Part shown: one piece after another, positions 9,684-19,656 of the stretch
Layout: every line of letters starts with the position of its first letter
Numbering within the stretch: position 1 is the first letter of the stretch
NCBI RefSeq assembly: GCF_001720165.1
Contig: NZ_MCRI01000005.1
Coordinates: 41,398 to 105,397, forward strand
DNA: 64,000 nt
From: Methylophaga muralis
Lineage (GTDB): Bacteria; Pseudomonadota; Gammaproteobacteria; Nitrosococcales; Methylophagaceae
Direction: 5' to 3'
Translations under genes and position numbers: made by a program
Notes under the pieces: model-generated
Told to the model about the DNA's origin: nothing
The model's database searches: none
Seen by the model: the letters and a program-made list of their open reading frames with translations, nothing else

Positions 9684-10270
9684 TTACTCCCGGACTAATG
9701 ACTGAGCGTCGATGCGAACATTCTGCTTAATAACATCCCACATTTTCTCTCTGGATTCAGAGGGTAATTTCGGGCTATTAAACAATCTTTGCATATCCTG
9801 TTCAAAACTATGTAAAACCGAAACCGATGCAGGCTTACCTTTAGGGAAATTACTGTCTGCAGTAAATACCACATGGCAAAAAACCGGCATTTTGGGAATC
9901 AGTGAACGAATGGCTTGGCGCGCATGTTCAAGATGATGCAGCGGGTTAGTGAATTTATAACTGCGACCATCAACAATTTGGGTCCATTGCTCGATTTTCT
10001 CAGCACCGAATAAATGTCCGCTGATTGGATAATCCCGCAAAATCAAAATGCCCTGCTCCAACAAAAAATCTTTTCAATTTCCAGTAATCCACCCAAGCCA
10101 TCAGGCAAAATCACATTTTTGAGTTCGTCCTGTTTATACGGTTTTAATACTTGTTCAATCTGAATCTGTGAAGGACTTTTCCGAACAAAACGTCGATAGA
10201 GTAACCAAATAATCAATATTAAAACCAAGCCCAGCCCGCCGGCTAACTCTATAGAAAATTGTTCAAGCAA
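9684..10270 (-). pseudogene. NERD-domain membrane protein gene interrupted by a frameshift
   Basis: Two adjoining minus-strand frames together make one NERD-type (nuclease-related domain) protein. The first carries a membrane helix ([13 protein letters not shown]) and the domain start ([18 protein letters not shown]), then runs into a stop. The second continues with [19 protein letters not shown] and W(T)QIVDGRSYKFTNPL, the usual NERD continuation. Adding one T to the T6 tract at 10063-10068 joins them as [15 protein letters not shown] genuine mutation, a sequencing error or -1 translational slippage are all possible. The start is probably the TTG at 10270, preceded by AGGAG; a TTG at 10288 is also open. 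It is followed after two bases by the 5'-nucleotidase gene. NERD proteins are thought to be nucleases, but function here is unknown. Confidence 0.75.
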
Positions 10271-10298
10271 ACGAATACCACTCCTCAAGTTTTTAAAT

Positions 10299-10304
10299 AT
10301 TATA
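10299..10304 (-). promoter_or_regulatory. -10 element for the NERD/5'-nucleotidase/HDOD unit
   Basis: A perfect TATAAT on the minus strand about 29 bases before the probable TTG start of the NERD gene and 13 bases before its AGGAG ribosome site. The -35 region is weak. Confidence 0.45.
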
Positions 10305-10326
10305 CGGCGTTAGAGCCAGGCAATGT

Positions 10327-11217
10327 TTAATTGCCAACGATTATAGGATCCTGATGAATAATCACTTCTGCTTCATCGAATAAGGTATGAATTTCTTGGT
10401 TTACCTGATCACTTATATCGTGGGCTTGTTGCAGAGTAAACGCAGCATCCAGCTCAAGATGTAATTGAATAAAAACAGTGGTGCCTGATCGTCTGGTTCG
10501 TAAATCATGCATACCTTTTACTTGCGGGTGCTTTAACACCAATTCAGTTATTTGCTGACGCTCGGCATCACTAATTTCATGGTCCATCAACAAGTCTACT
10601 GCATCCCTAAGGATCTTCCATGCACTGAACAGCACATAGACCGCAATAAATACCGCCATTAATGGATCAAACCAGATTAAGCCAAACTGTGTTAACAGCA
10701 ATGCAATTATGACGCTGAAATTGACCAATAAATCCGATTGATAATGGAGGGAATCGGCCCGGATAGCCGAAGATTTGGTTTTTTTAATAACAAATCGCTG
10801 TAACAGTAATAACCCCACCGTAGCCATCATGGAAAACAACATGACAGCCACGCCCAGCTCTATTCCCGCGGTCAGCGGTTGAGGATTAACGAGTCGGCCG
10901 CTTGCCTGAAATAACAACATGCACGCCGATCCAGCAATAAACATAGATTGCCCTACCGCCGCTAAAGGTTCCGCTTTGCCATGACCAAAGCGATGTTCTT
11001 TATCAGCAGGCTGTAAGGCGTGTCTAATCGCCAACAGGTTGACTAAAGAAGCGAGTAAATCAAGACTGGAATCAATAAGACTTGCCAGAATACTGATGGA
11101 ATCGGAGAGATACCAAGCAATAAGCTTAGCGGCAATAAGCACAAAAGCCGTCAACACAGAAGCGTAGCTGGCTAAGCACATTAATGTTGCATTATCGAAG
11201 TGTTGAGACCGTAACAT
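10327..11217 (-). CDS. fieF: Cation diffusion facilitator, FieF-like Fe/Zn exporter
   Basis: Proton-driven exporter of divalent metals across the inner membrane. The 296-residue protein has about six membrane segments and aligns along its length with E. coli FieF (YiiP): SILASLIDSSLDLLASLVN with the DxxxD transport site, HRFGHGKAEPLAAVGQSMF, ADSLHYQSDLLVN with the HxxxD second half of the site, and a cytoplasmic C-terminal domain containing HDLRTRRSGTTVFIQLHLE and VIIHQDP. I prefer the ATG at 11217, which fits the family start; a GTG at 11238 is also open. It is transcribed away from pgm, with a 90-base gap between. Confidence 0.9.
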   Translation of the reverse strand: MLRSQHFDNATLMCLASYASVLTAFVLIAAKLIAWYLSDSISILASLIDSSLDLLASLVNLLAIRHALQPADKEHRFGHGKAEPLAAVGQSMFIAGSACMLLFQASGRLVNPQPLTAGIELGVAVMLFSMMATVGLLLLQRFVIKKTKSSAIRADSLHYQSDLLVNFSVIIALLLTQFGLIWFDPLMAVFIAVYVLFSAWKILRDAVDLLMDHEISDAERQQITELVLKHPQVKGMHDLRTRRSGTTVFIQLHLELDAAFTLQQAHDISDQVNQEIHTLFDEAEVIIHQDPIIVGN

Positions 11218-11262
11218 GTTCTCAGTATAGTGAGACACAACCTTTGTGCAAAGCAGTAATGA

Positions 11263-12942
<1,680 letters not shown>

Positions 12943-12949
12943 GCTTTGC

Positions 12950-13543
12950 ATGCAAACATTAATTTTAGGATCCAGCTCCCCTTTCCGGGCTGAACTGCTG
13001 GCTAAACTACATTTGGATTTTATTACTGTTTCACCGGATATCGATGAAAGCCCGCAAGCGGATGAAAAGCCTGAACAACTGGTAAAACGGCTTGCAGAAG
13101 CCAAAGCTCGTAAAATTGCAGAACAGCATCCTGATAGCCTGATTATTGGGTCTGATCAGGTAGCGGTTTTAAATGGTCACATAATGGGTAAACCCGGTAA
13201 TTATGCCAAGGCGACAGAACAGCTTTCTGCTGCTGCAGGAAATAAAGTAACCTTTATGACGGGATTGGCTTTGTATAACTCCGCTAGCGATTCGATGCAG
13301 TCGTTGGTGGATTATTTTGAGGTGATATTCAGGCCGCTTTCTGCAGCACAGATTGATTTTTATTTAACCACGGAACAACCGTATCAATGCGCAGGAAGTT
13401 TTAAATCTGAAGGCTTTGGAATCAGCTTATTTCAGGAGCTGCGTGGTCAGGATCCTAATAGTCTGATTGGATTACCACTGATACGTTTGATTGAACTGCT
13501 GGCCAACGAAGGTGTTGATGTGTTGGCGCAGCAGTCCGACTAA
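12950..13543 (+). CDS. Maf/YceF family nucleotide pyrophosphatase (m7GTP-type)
   Basis: Maf proteins hydrolyse non-canonical or modified nucleoside triphosphates; the YceF branch prefers 7-methyl-GTP. The 197-residue protein begins MQTLILGSSSPFR, contains LIIGSDQV, GKPGNYAKA and FYLTTEQPYQCAGSFKSEG, and tracks E. coli YceF along its length, including GSFKSEGFGI. I chose the ATG at 12950 because the upstream open frame overlaps pgm and lacks family similarity. It starts seven bases after pgm and converges with the small secreted protein gene, six bases apart. Confidence 0.9.
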   Translation: MQTLILGSSSPFRAELLAKLHLDFITVSPDIDESPQADEKPEQLVKRLAEAKARKIAEQHPDSLIIGSDQVAVLNGHIMGKPGNYAKATEQLSAAAGNKVTFMTGLALYNSASDSMQSLVDYFEVIFRPLSAAQIDFYLTTEQPYQCAGSFKSEGFGISLFQELRGQDPNSLIGLPLIRLIELLANEGVDVLAQQSD

Positions 13544-13549
13544 ATCAGC

Positions 13550-13954
13550 TTATTGCTGTTGGCTTTTTTCCATATTTTCCATGGCTGCTGCTTGAGCAGC
13601 CATATTGTTCATTGCTTGCCCCATCAATTGGCGAGCCGCTTTAGAACGCAAGGTTCTAGCCATTCCCTCAGTCAGTCCCGGATTGACGTTATTGTCGGTG
13701 AGTAATTGTTTTAACTCATCCAGCTGTGGTTCGCAGGATTGCAGAATATCATCGGCATTCTGTGTGGCATCCTGACCGCTTTTATTGGCATTTAACCGTG
13801 ATTCCATCATGCATTTGTTGTAAGCGGTAATATTATTGGTCATTTCATTGATAGCTTCTTGAGGCATATCACCAGGGGTTAACATGGATTCTTCTGCCAT
13901 TACGGCTGAACATAAGACAGCCAGCGAACCAGCAGCGAGATAGTGCTTAATCAT
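13550..13954 (-). CDS. Small secreted protein of unknown function
   Basis: I do not recognise this 134-residue protein. It has a likely Sec signal peptide (MIKHYLAAGSLAVLCSAVMA, cleavage after about residue 20), so it is probably periplasmic. The mature part is helical and polar, with two cysteines (about residues 48 and 74) that could form a disulfide, and a Met/Ala/Gln-rich C-terminus. No catalytic motif is visible. It converges with maf and is divergent from amgK, from which it is separated by 163 bases. Confidence 0.65.
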   Translation of the reverse strand: MIKHYLAAGSLAVLCSAVMAEESMLTPGDMPQEAINEMTNNITAYNKCMMESRLNANKSGQDATQNADDILQSCEPQLDELKQLLTDNNVNPGLTEGMARTLRSKAARQLMGQAMNNMAAQAAAMENMEKSQQQ

Positions 13955-14117
13955 TACATCCTCTCCAGATATTTATAGTTTTTTTGGTGCCATGCTAGGA
14001 CATGTTTCACCGGCAAATTATCCCATCACCGATGAATACGCTACAATCTGCCATCACCTTAAATTCAGTGACCACAGTTGTGAGCCTGATTTCTCAAACA
14101 AATAACGCTTTTCCCAG

Positions 14118-15107
14118 ATGAACATTACACAAGATATACGCTTTCAACAGCTGCAACAATGGTTACAAAGCTTTGTGACCGATAAAAACTACTCGCTAAC
14201 GCCCGCTTCCAGTGATGCCAGCTTTCGTCGTTATTTCCGACTAGCGCAACAGGATGGCAGCTTTATCGTCATGGATTCACCTCCAGAACATGAAGATAAT
14301 AAGGCGTTCATCAACGTTGCGATATTGTTGGAACAATACGGACTGAATGTTCCGCATATCTATCAACAAGATCTGCAGAGTGGTTTTTTAATTCTGAGCG
14401 ATCTAGGAAGCACGCCATACCTTTCTCAGTTATCGACATCGACGGCTGATGGGCTGTATAAAAATGCTATCGACAGCCTGATAAAGCTACAGAAAATTCC
14501 TTGTAAAAATCAGTCTTTACCACAATATGATTCCACATTATTACTGCGTGAGATGCGGCTGTTTGATGAATGGTTTCTGCAAAAACATTTGCAGTTAACA
14601 GCACCTGACTGGTTAACAGCTGTTTATGATTTGTTAATCAATAATGCCTTATCTCAACCTCAGGTTCTGGTGCATCGGGATTTTCATTCACGTAATCTGA
14701 TGTATTTACCCGGGCATACTCCTGGTGTGATTGATTTTCAGGATGCCGTGATTGGTGCCATTAGTTATGACTTAGTTTCATTGTTGCGTGATGTGTATAT
14801 CCAGTGGTCTTCAGCAGAACAAAAACAGTGGGTTGAATATTATATTGAGCAGGCCCAACAGCATGGATTGTTAACTTCCGAGCAAGCAGAACATTTCCCT
14901 CGCTGGTTTGATTTAATGGGTTTGCAACGTCACCTGAAAATACTGGGGATCTTTTGTCGACTTAATTATCGTGACAACAAACCCAATTATATGAATGACT
15001 TAGCATTGACTTTAAATTATGTTCATCAAGTTTGTGAACGATATCCAGAGTTACAAAACCTCTATCAATATCTTATTGAACAACCCAAAATTGCGGCCAT
15101 AAAATGA
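14118..15107 (+). CDS. amgK: N-acetylmuramate/N-acetylglucosamine anomeric kinase AmgK
   Basis: AmgK phosphorylates MurNAc at the anomeric carbon in the peptidoglycan recycling route that bypasses de novo UDP-MurNAc synthesis. The 329-residue protein is a phosphotransferase of the aminoglycoside-phosphotransferase fold: LTPASSDASFRRYFRL near the N-terminus, the catalytic loop HRDFHSRNL (about residue 190) and the metal-binding IDFQDA (about 206). Its stop overlaps the murU start by four bases (ATGA); that pairing strongly supports the assignment. A distant choline-kinase-type role is less likely. Confidence 0.9.
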   Translation: MNITQDIRFQQLQQWLQSFVTDKNYSLTPASSDASFRRYFRLAQQDGSFIVMDSPPEHEDNKAFINVAILLEQYGLNVPHIYQQDLQSGFLILSDLGSTPYLSQLSTSTADGLYKNAIDSLIKLQKIPCKNQSLPQYDSTLLLREMRLFDEWFLQKHLQLTAPDWLTAVYDLLINNALSQPQVLVHRDFHSRNLMYLPGHTPGVIDFQDAVIGAISYDLVSLLRDVYIQWSSAEQKQWVEYYIEQAQQHGLLTSEQAEHFPRWFDLMGLQRHLKILGIFCRLNYRDNKPNYMNDLALTLNYVHQVCERYPELQNLYQYLIEQPKIAAIK

Positions 15108-15778
15108 AAGTAATGATTCTGGCAGCTGGTCGTGGTGAACGACTCAGACCTCTTACTGATCACACGCCAAAGCCTTTGCTGCATGCCGGTCCAAAACGCT
15201 TGATTGAGTATCTGATTGAACAACTGGTCGATGCAGGACTTAAGGATATTGTGATTAATTATGCTCATTTAGGTGAGCAATTTGAGCCATTATTAGGCAG
15301 TGGTGAACGTTATCAAGCTAACTTTGAATATTCAGCTGAAGTCACGGGCGGACTGGAAACAGCAGGTGGAATTATTCAGGCATTACCGCTACTGGGCAAT
15401 GAACCCTTTCTGGTGGTAAATGGCGATATCTGGACAGATTTTCCCTTTGCTGATTTAACCAGACTTGAATTAACTACAGAGCAACTATGTCACCTGGTTA
15501 TGGTGAATAACCCTCTGCACAACCTTGCTGGGGATTTTTATCTTGATGCCGATGGTTTGCTCGCAATCGAAGGTGACCCCAAACTGACGTTCAGTGGTAT
15601 CGGGATTTATCGTCCAGAAATGTTTGCTGAGCATCCAGTCGCCAAACTGGCATTAAAGCCTTTTTTTGTTGAGGCTATGAAGCAGCGAAAAGCGACCGGG
15701 CAACATTATCAGGGACAATGGTCTGACATTGGAACAGTCGAGCGCTTAAACGCGTTGGCTAAGCAACTCGACGTTTAA
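15104..15778 (+). CDS. murU: N-acetylmuramate-1-phosphate uridylyltransferase MurU
   Basis: Transfers UMP to MurNAc-1-phosphate made by AmgK to give UDP-MurNAc, returning recycled wall sugar to the Mur pathway. The 224-residue nucleotidyltransferase starts with MKVMILAAGRGERLRPLTD and has KPLLHAG, VVNGDIWTDF with the metal-binding Asp, and WSDIGTVERL near the end. It is translationally coupled to amgK and converges on argF with only seven bases between stops. General glucose-1-phosphate nucleotidyltransferases look similar, but the amgK context decides. Confidence 0.9.
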   Translation: MKVMILAAGRGERLRPLTDHTPKPLLHAGPKRLIEYLIEQLVDAGLKDIVINYAHLGEQFEPLLGSGERYQANFEYSAEVTGGLETAGGIIQALPLLGNEPFLVVNGDIWTDFPFADLTRLELTTEQLCHLVMVNNPLHNLAGDFYLDADGLLAIEGDPKLTFSGIGIYRPEMFAEHPVAKLALKPFFVEAMKQRKATGQHYQGQWSDIGTVERLNALAKQLDV

Positions 15779-15785
15779 CAGCAGC

Positions 15786-16682
15786 TTAGGCGCAGAGAAA
15801 TTCCAGTAAGGCTTTTTGGGCATGGAGCCGATTTTCAGCTTCATCCCAAACGACACTTTGCTGCCCATCAATCACTTCTGCCGTCACTTCTTCACCACGA
15901 TGCGCGGGTAGGCAATGCATAAATAATGCATCTTTAGCGGCTTGCTGCATGACCTTTTTATCCACCTGAAACGCTGCAAACGCAGCTTCACGCTTACGTT
16001 GCTCTTCTTCCTGGCCCATACTGGCCCAGACATCAGTAACCACTAAATCAGCAAGCTCTGCAGCCTGCATCGCATCATTAAACAGATGAATTGGCGCATC
16101 AACCGCCTTGACTATAGAAGCCTTTGGTTCATACCCAACCGGTGTCGCAATGTTTAAGGTAAATCCAAATTGTTGCGCCGCATTGATATAGGAATGACAC
16201 ATATTGTTGCCATCACCAATCCATGCCACGGTTTTGCCACGTATATCTCCACGATGTTCCTGATAGGTCTGCATATCGGCTAACAGCTGACAAGGATGGT
16301 AATCATCCGTCAATGCATTGATAACCGGTACCGATGAATATTTAGCAAAGGTTTCGACTTTGCTGTGCTCAAAGGTTCGGATCATCACTGCATCGACCAT
16401 GCTGGAAATCACTCTGGCCGAGTCTTCAATCGGCTCGCCTCTTCCTAATTGGGTATCATCGGGCGATAAAAAGATAGAGCCGCCGCCGAATTGCACCATA
16501 GCTGATTCAAAAGATACACGGGTACGGGTTGAAGATTTTTCAAAAATCATAGCCAGCACTTTATTTTTTAAAGGCTGGTAGATCTCACCCGCTTTATGCA
16601 TTTCTTTTAATTCAGATGCACGGATAATCAATTGATGCAATTCAACCGGCGATAGGTCTTTCAGCGTAAGAAAATGTCTCAT
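15786..16682 (-). CDS. argF: Ornithine carbamoyltransferase
   Basis: Makes citrulline from ornithine and carbamoyl phosphate in arginine biosynthesis. The 298-residue protein has the carbamoyl-phosphate motif [10 protein letters not shown] (about residues 49-58), [11 protein letters not shown] in mid-protein, the ornithine-site stretch DVWASMGQE, and [11 protein letters not shown] near the C-terminus. Its ATG overlaps the argD stop by one base (TGATG), so argD-argF form a coupled pair. The third arginine gene here, argG, is 40 kb away. Confidence 0.95.
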   Translation of the reverse strand: MRHFLTLKDLSPVELHQLIIRASELKEMHKAGEIYQPLKNKVLAMIFEKSSTRTRVSFESAMVQFGGGSIFLSPDDTQLGRGEPIEDSARVISSMVDAVMIRTFEHSKVETFAKYSSVPVINALTDDYHPCQLLADMQTYQEHRGDIRGKTVAWIGDGNNMCHSYINAAQQFGFTLNIATPVGYEPKASIVKAVDAPIHLFNDAMQAAELADLVVTDVWASMGQEEEQRKREAAFAAFQVDKKVMQQAAKDALFMHCLPAHRGEEVTAEVIDGQQSVVWDEAENRLHAQKALLEFLCA

Positions 16683-17881
16683 CAGGCTACACTCTCGATC
16701 GGCTGAGAAGCCAGAAAGGTTTTAACCAGTTGACTTACCTTGTTAACAATCATTTCGGCTTCTTGAGCATTGATCACCAGTGGAGGCAATAAGCGAATAA
16801 CTTTTTCAGCCGTCACATTGATCAGGATATGATCCTGCAATGCCAGTTTGACCAAATCAGCACAAGGCACGGTTAATTCAATACCAAACATAAAACCTAA
16901 ATGCCGAACGTCTTTTACACCTTCGGTTTGACCCAACTGCTGTTTAAAGTGTTGATACATCTGTTCGCCCAGTCTGTTGACATGATCCAACAGCTGTTCT
17001 TTTTCAATCGTTTCCAATACCGCTAATGCAGCACTGCAGGCCAATGGATTACCACCGAATGTTGAGCCGTGATTACCAGCTTGCAAAACACCTTTTGCCA
17101 AGCCGGCCACTAGACATGCACCAACAGGCATACCATTACCCAAGCCTTTAGCCAGCGTCATCACATCAGGCACTAATCCCTGTTTGTGTTGAAAAGCAAA
17201 CCATTTACCAGTCCGGCCAACGCCTGTCTGTACTTCATCGAGCATCATTAGTAATTTGCGTTGCGTACATAAATCACGGATAGCAGACAAATATTCACTG
17301 TCCGGCACCTTAATACCACCCTCGCCCTGCACCGGCTCAACCAATACAGCAACAGCTTCTGGCCAATGACTAACAGCCATGCGAATCGCATCAAAATCAT
17401 TGTAAGGAACCCGAACAAAACCTGGCACTAATGGCTCAAAACCAGCCTGTACTTTGGCATTACCGGTAGCGGTCAACGTTGCCATTGTCCGACCATGGAA
17501 ACTGCCTTCCATAACAATAATGACGGGTTTATCAATACCTTTGCTATGACCATATTTACGAGCAAGTTTAATTGCTGCTTCATTCGCTTCGGCGCCGGAA
17601 TTGCAGAAAAACACCTGCTCCATTCCTGACAGCTGCGTTAATTTATCAGCTAATAGTTGTTGCTTCTCGATATGATAAACATTCGATGTATGCACTAATG
17701 TTGCAGCTTGTTCAGAAATAGCGCGTGTTACTGCAGGGTGACAATGTCCAAGGTTGCAAACTGCAATACCACTCAATGCATCCAGATATCGTTCGCCACG
17801 GGTATCAGTCAGCCACGCGCCTTCCCCTTTAGCAAAAGTAATATCTAAACGTCCATAAGTTGGCATGACAGATTCGGTCAT
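16682..17881 (-). CDS. argD: Acetylornithine aminotransferase (class III PLP)
   Basis: Converts N-acetylglutamate-5-semialdehyde to N-acetylornithine; many family members also act on succinyl-diaminopimelate. The 399-residue protein shows class III aminotransferase features: [34 protein letters not shown], the PLP-binding [17 protein letters not shown], the PLP lysine in [14 protein letters not shown], and [18 protein letters not shown] site lies ten bases before the ATG. It is first of the argD-argF pair and lies downstream of sodB behind a terminator. Confidence 0.94.
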   Translation of the reverse strand: MTESVMPTYGRLDITFAKGEGAWLTDTRGERYLDALSGIAVCNLGHCHPAVTRAISEQAATLVHTSNVYHIEKQQLLADKLTQLSGMEQVFFCNSGAEANEAAIKLARKYGHSKGIDKPVIIVMEGSFHGRTMATLTATGNAKVQAGFEPLVPGFVRVPYNDFDAIRMAVSHWPEAVAVLVEPVQGEGGIKVPDSEYLSAIRDLCTQRKLLMMLDEVQTGVGRTGKWFAFQHKQGLVPDVMTLAKGLGNGMPVGACLVAGLAKGVLQAGNHGSTFGGNPLACSAALAVLETIEKEQLLDHVNRLGEQMYQHFKQQLGQTEGVKDVRHLGFMFGIELTVPCADLVKLALQDHILINVTAEKVIRLLPPLVINAQEAEMIVNKVSQLVKTFLASQPIESVA

Positions 17882-17944
17882 GGAATTTAACTCCCTGCCT
17901 GTTTTTCCAGGCGATATATCAGCAGATTTTCTGCCGGATTGAAA

Positions 17945-17977
17945 CGAAAAATGGCAGTTTCAAAAGAAAACTGCCAT
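17945..17977 (-). terminator. Rho-independent terminator after sodB
   Basis: On the minus strand a 10-bp stem, ATGGCAGTTT/AAACTGCCAT with a seven-base loop (17951-17977), is followed by TTTTCGTTTC. It stands about 70 bases after the sodB stop and before argD. Confidence 0.75.
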
Positions 17978-18003
17978 ATTCCAAAAACTGTAAATTATAT
18001 ATC

Positions 18004-18040
18004 GAATCAGTCAGCAGCCATAAGACTACTGACTTGATTC
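18004..18040 (-). other. Imperfect hairpin just after sodB
   Basis: GAATCAAGTCAG pairs with CTGACTGATTC with one bulged base across a 14-base loop, starting seven bases after the sodB stop. There is no T run, so it may be an mRNA 3'-end stabiliser ahead of the true terminator. Confidence 0.45.
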
Positions 18041-18046
18041 TATGAT

Positions 18047-18628
18047 TTATGCTGCAAAATTTGCCGCAACGAAATCCCAATTTACCAGCGTCCAGAATGT
18101 CTCTAAATATTTTGGACGGGCATTACGGAAATCGATGTAATAAGCATGTTCCCAAACATCACAAGTCAATAATGGCGTTTGACCTGCAGTCAGCGGGCAA
18201 CCGGCATTGCTGGTGTTAACGATTTCAATGCTGCCATCAGCATTTTTCACCAACCAGGTCCAACCTGAACCGAAGTTTGTGGTAGCAGATTTGGTAAATT
18301 GCTCTTTAAATTCTGCAAATGAACCAAATTTGGCATCGATTGCAGCCGCTAAATCACCTGAAACAGCATCTTTGCCATTTGGTGTCAGGCAATTCCAGTA
18401 AAAAGTGTGGTTCCACACTTGAGCAGCATTGTTGAAAACTCCACCACTAGATTTCGTGATGATGGCTTCAAGCGATTGACCTTCAAACTCGGTTCCAGGA
18501 ACCAGATTATTCAGGTTATTTACATAGGTTTGGTGATGCTTACCATAATGGTATTCAAGAGTCTCTGCAGAGATGTGTGGTTCCAAAGCATCTTTTGCAT
18601 AAGGAAGTGGTGGCAATTCAAAAGCCAT
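18047..18628 (-). CDS. sodB: Iron superoxide dismutase
   Basis: Cytoplasmic enzyme converting superoxide to hydrogen peroxide and oxygen. At 193 residues it matches E. coli SodB in length and nearly residue for residue. The four metal ligands are present: His27 in [10 protein letters not shown], His74 in [11 protein letters not shown], and Asp157/His161 in [10 protein letters not shown]. The [11 protein letters not shown] and FGSGWTWLV signatures point to the iron rather than the manganese form. A strong AAGGAG lies before the ATG. It lies 61 bases downstream of rimI and is followed by a terminator. Confidence 0.96.
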   Translation of the reverse strand: MAFELPPLPYAKDALEPHISAETLEYHYGKHHQTYVNNLNNLVPGTEFEGQSLEAIITKSSGGVFNNAAQVWNHTFYWNCLTPNGKDAVSGDLAAAIDAKFGSFAEFKEQFTKSATTNFGSGWTWLVKNADGSIEIVNTSNAGCPLTAGQTPLLTCDVWEHAYYIDFRNARPKYLETFWTLVNWDFVAANFAA

Positions 18629-18689
18629 AATAAATCTCCTTGATTGAAAATAACCAACGTAAACCCGTTAGTCTAAGTGAGGGCATGTC

Positions 18690-19169
18690 TTATAGCAAGT
18701 TTTGACCAAGCTGCGATAACATGCCAAGTTCGAGTCCCATCAATACACCATCTTCTCTGCCCTGTTCTGCAGGATAATAACCACGGCGTACTGACATTTC
18801 ATTAAAACCTGTTGATAAATAAAGCTGTTGAGCCCGAAAGTTACTGGCTCGCACTTCCAATACGACAATTGAAGCAGACTGTTCCAGCGCGAGACCAATT
18901 ACGTGATTCAGGATTTGTCTGCCAAAACCGTTGCCCTGAGAAGTGGGTTTCACACAAATGTTCAGCAAATGAACTTCGTCCAGAACCGATTGTACTACGC
19001 TGTAACCAATCATCTCATCAGCAACTGAATAGAGGAAACTGCGATAACCGCCCTTCAAACAATCTTCAAAGTTGCCTTTAGTCCAGGGGAAGCGATTTGC
19101 CTGTTTTTCCATTTGCCAGACTTTATCAACGTCTGCCAGTTGCATTTGACTTATTGCTAATTCAGTCAC
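18690..19169 (-). CDS. rimI: Ribosomal protein S18-alanine N-acetyltransferase
   Basis: GNAT-family enzyme that acetylates the N-terminal alanine of ribosomal protein S18. The 159-residue protein contains the acetyl-CoA site around QGNGFGRQILNHVI, the LEVRASNFRAQQLY motif and GFNEMSVRRGYYP, all characteristic of RimI. The start is a GTG that overlaps the end of holD by eight bases. The holD-rimI order is the same as in E. coli. Confidence 0.9.
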   Translation of the reverse strand: MTELAISQMQLADVDKVWQMEKQANRFPWTKGNFEDCLKGGYRSFLYSVADEMIGYSVVQSVLDEVHLLNICVKPTSQGNGFGRQILNHVIGLALEQSASIVVLEVRASNFRAQQLYLSTGFNEMSVRRGYYPAEQGREDGVLMGLELGMLSQLGQNLL

Positions 19170-19656
19170 TCAGCGAAGCTCTTAAGTTCCGAAGTTGCTG
19201 AATAGCTTGCCACATCTCTTCTTTACGCTGAGGCTGCTCAAGTAATATACGCAAACTTGGGCTGATCATAGCTAGCACATCATTTTCAAGTTGCTGACAG
19301 CTTAATGAATTATAAGGCTTTAAGTTAAGTTTTTGTGACAACTCTTCACCTAAAACCAGTGCCACTGTTTTATCCGCCGAAAAGTCTTGTAAGGCCTTTG
19401 AAAATTGCATATCAATTACTGTCACGTCATTTAGCTGAACATTGATACTGCCAAAAATGGCTCGTAATAAACGATTTTCAGCTACAGAAAGCTGATTTTC
19501 AGTGATGACTAACCACGGTTTTGCAAAATCAAATTGACTGAAATCAATGGTTTCAGAGCTCATGTCGGCAGTGGTAACGGCCTCATCCGCGCGTGGGACC
19601 CAGACAGGAATACCCATCTGATCCAATACAAAATATTGTTGTGCCGATAAACTCAT
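19162..19656 (-). CDS. holD: Probable DNA polymerase III psi subunit (HolD-like)
   Basis: Psi links the clamp loader to chi and SSB in the replisome. This 164-residue protein is weakly conserved, but the N-terminal pattern YFVLDQMGIPVWVPR resembles the chi-binding start of HolD, and the C-terminal LRILLEQPQRKEEMWQAIQ resembles the end of E. coli HolD. Position directly before rimI, which it overlaps by eight bases, is the conserved holD location and carries much of the weight. Its ATG overlaps the leuA stop by one base (TGATG). Confidence 0.65.
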   Translation of the reverse strand: MSLSAQQYFVLDQMGIPVWVPRADEAVTTADMSSETIDFSQFDFAKPWLVITENQLSVAENRLLRAIFGSINVQLNDVTVIDMQFSKALQDFSADKTVALVLGEELSQKLNLKPYNSLSCQQLENDVLAMISPSLRILLEQPQRKEEMWQAIQQLRNLRASLSD

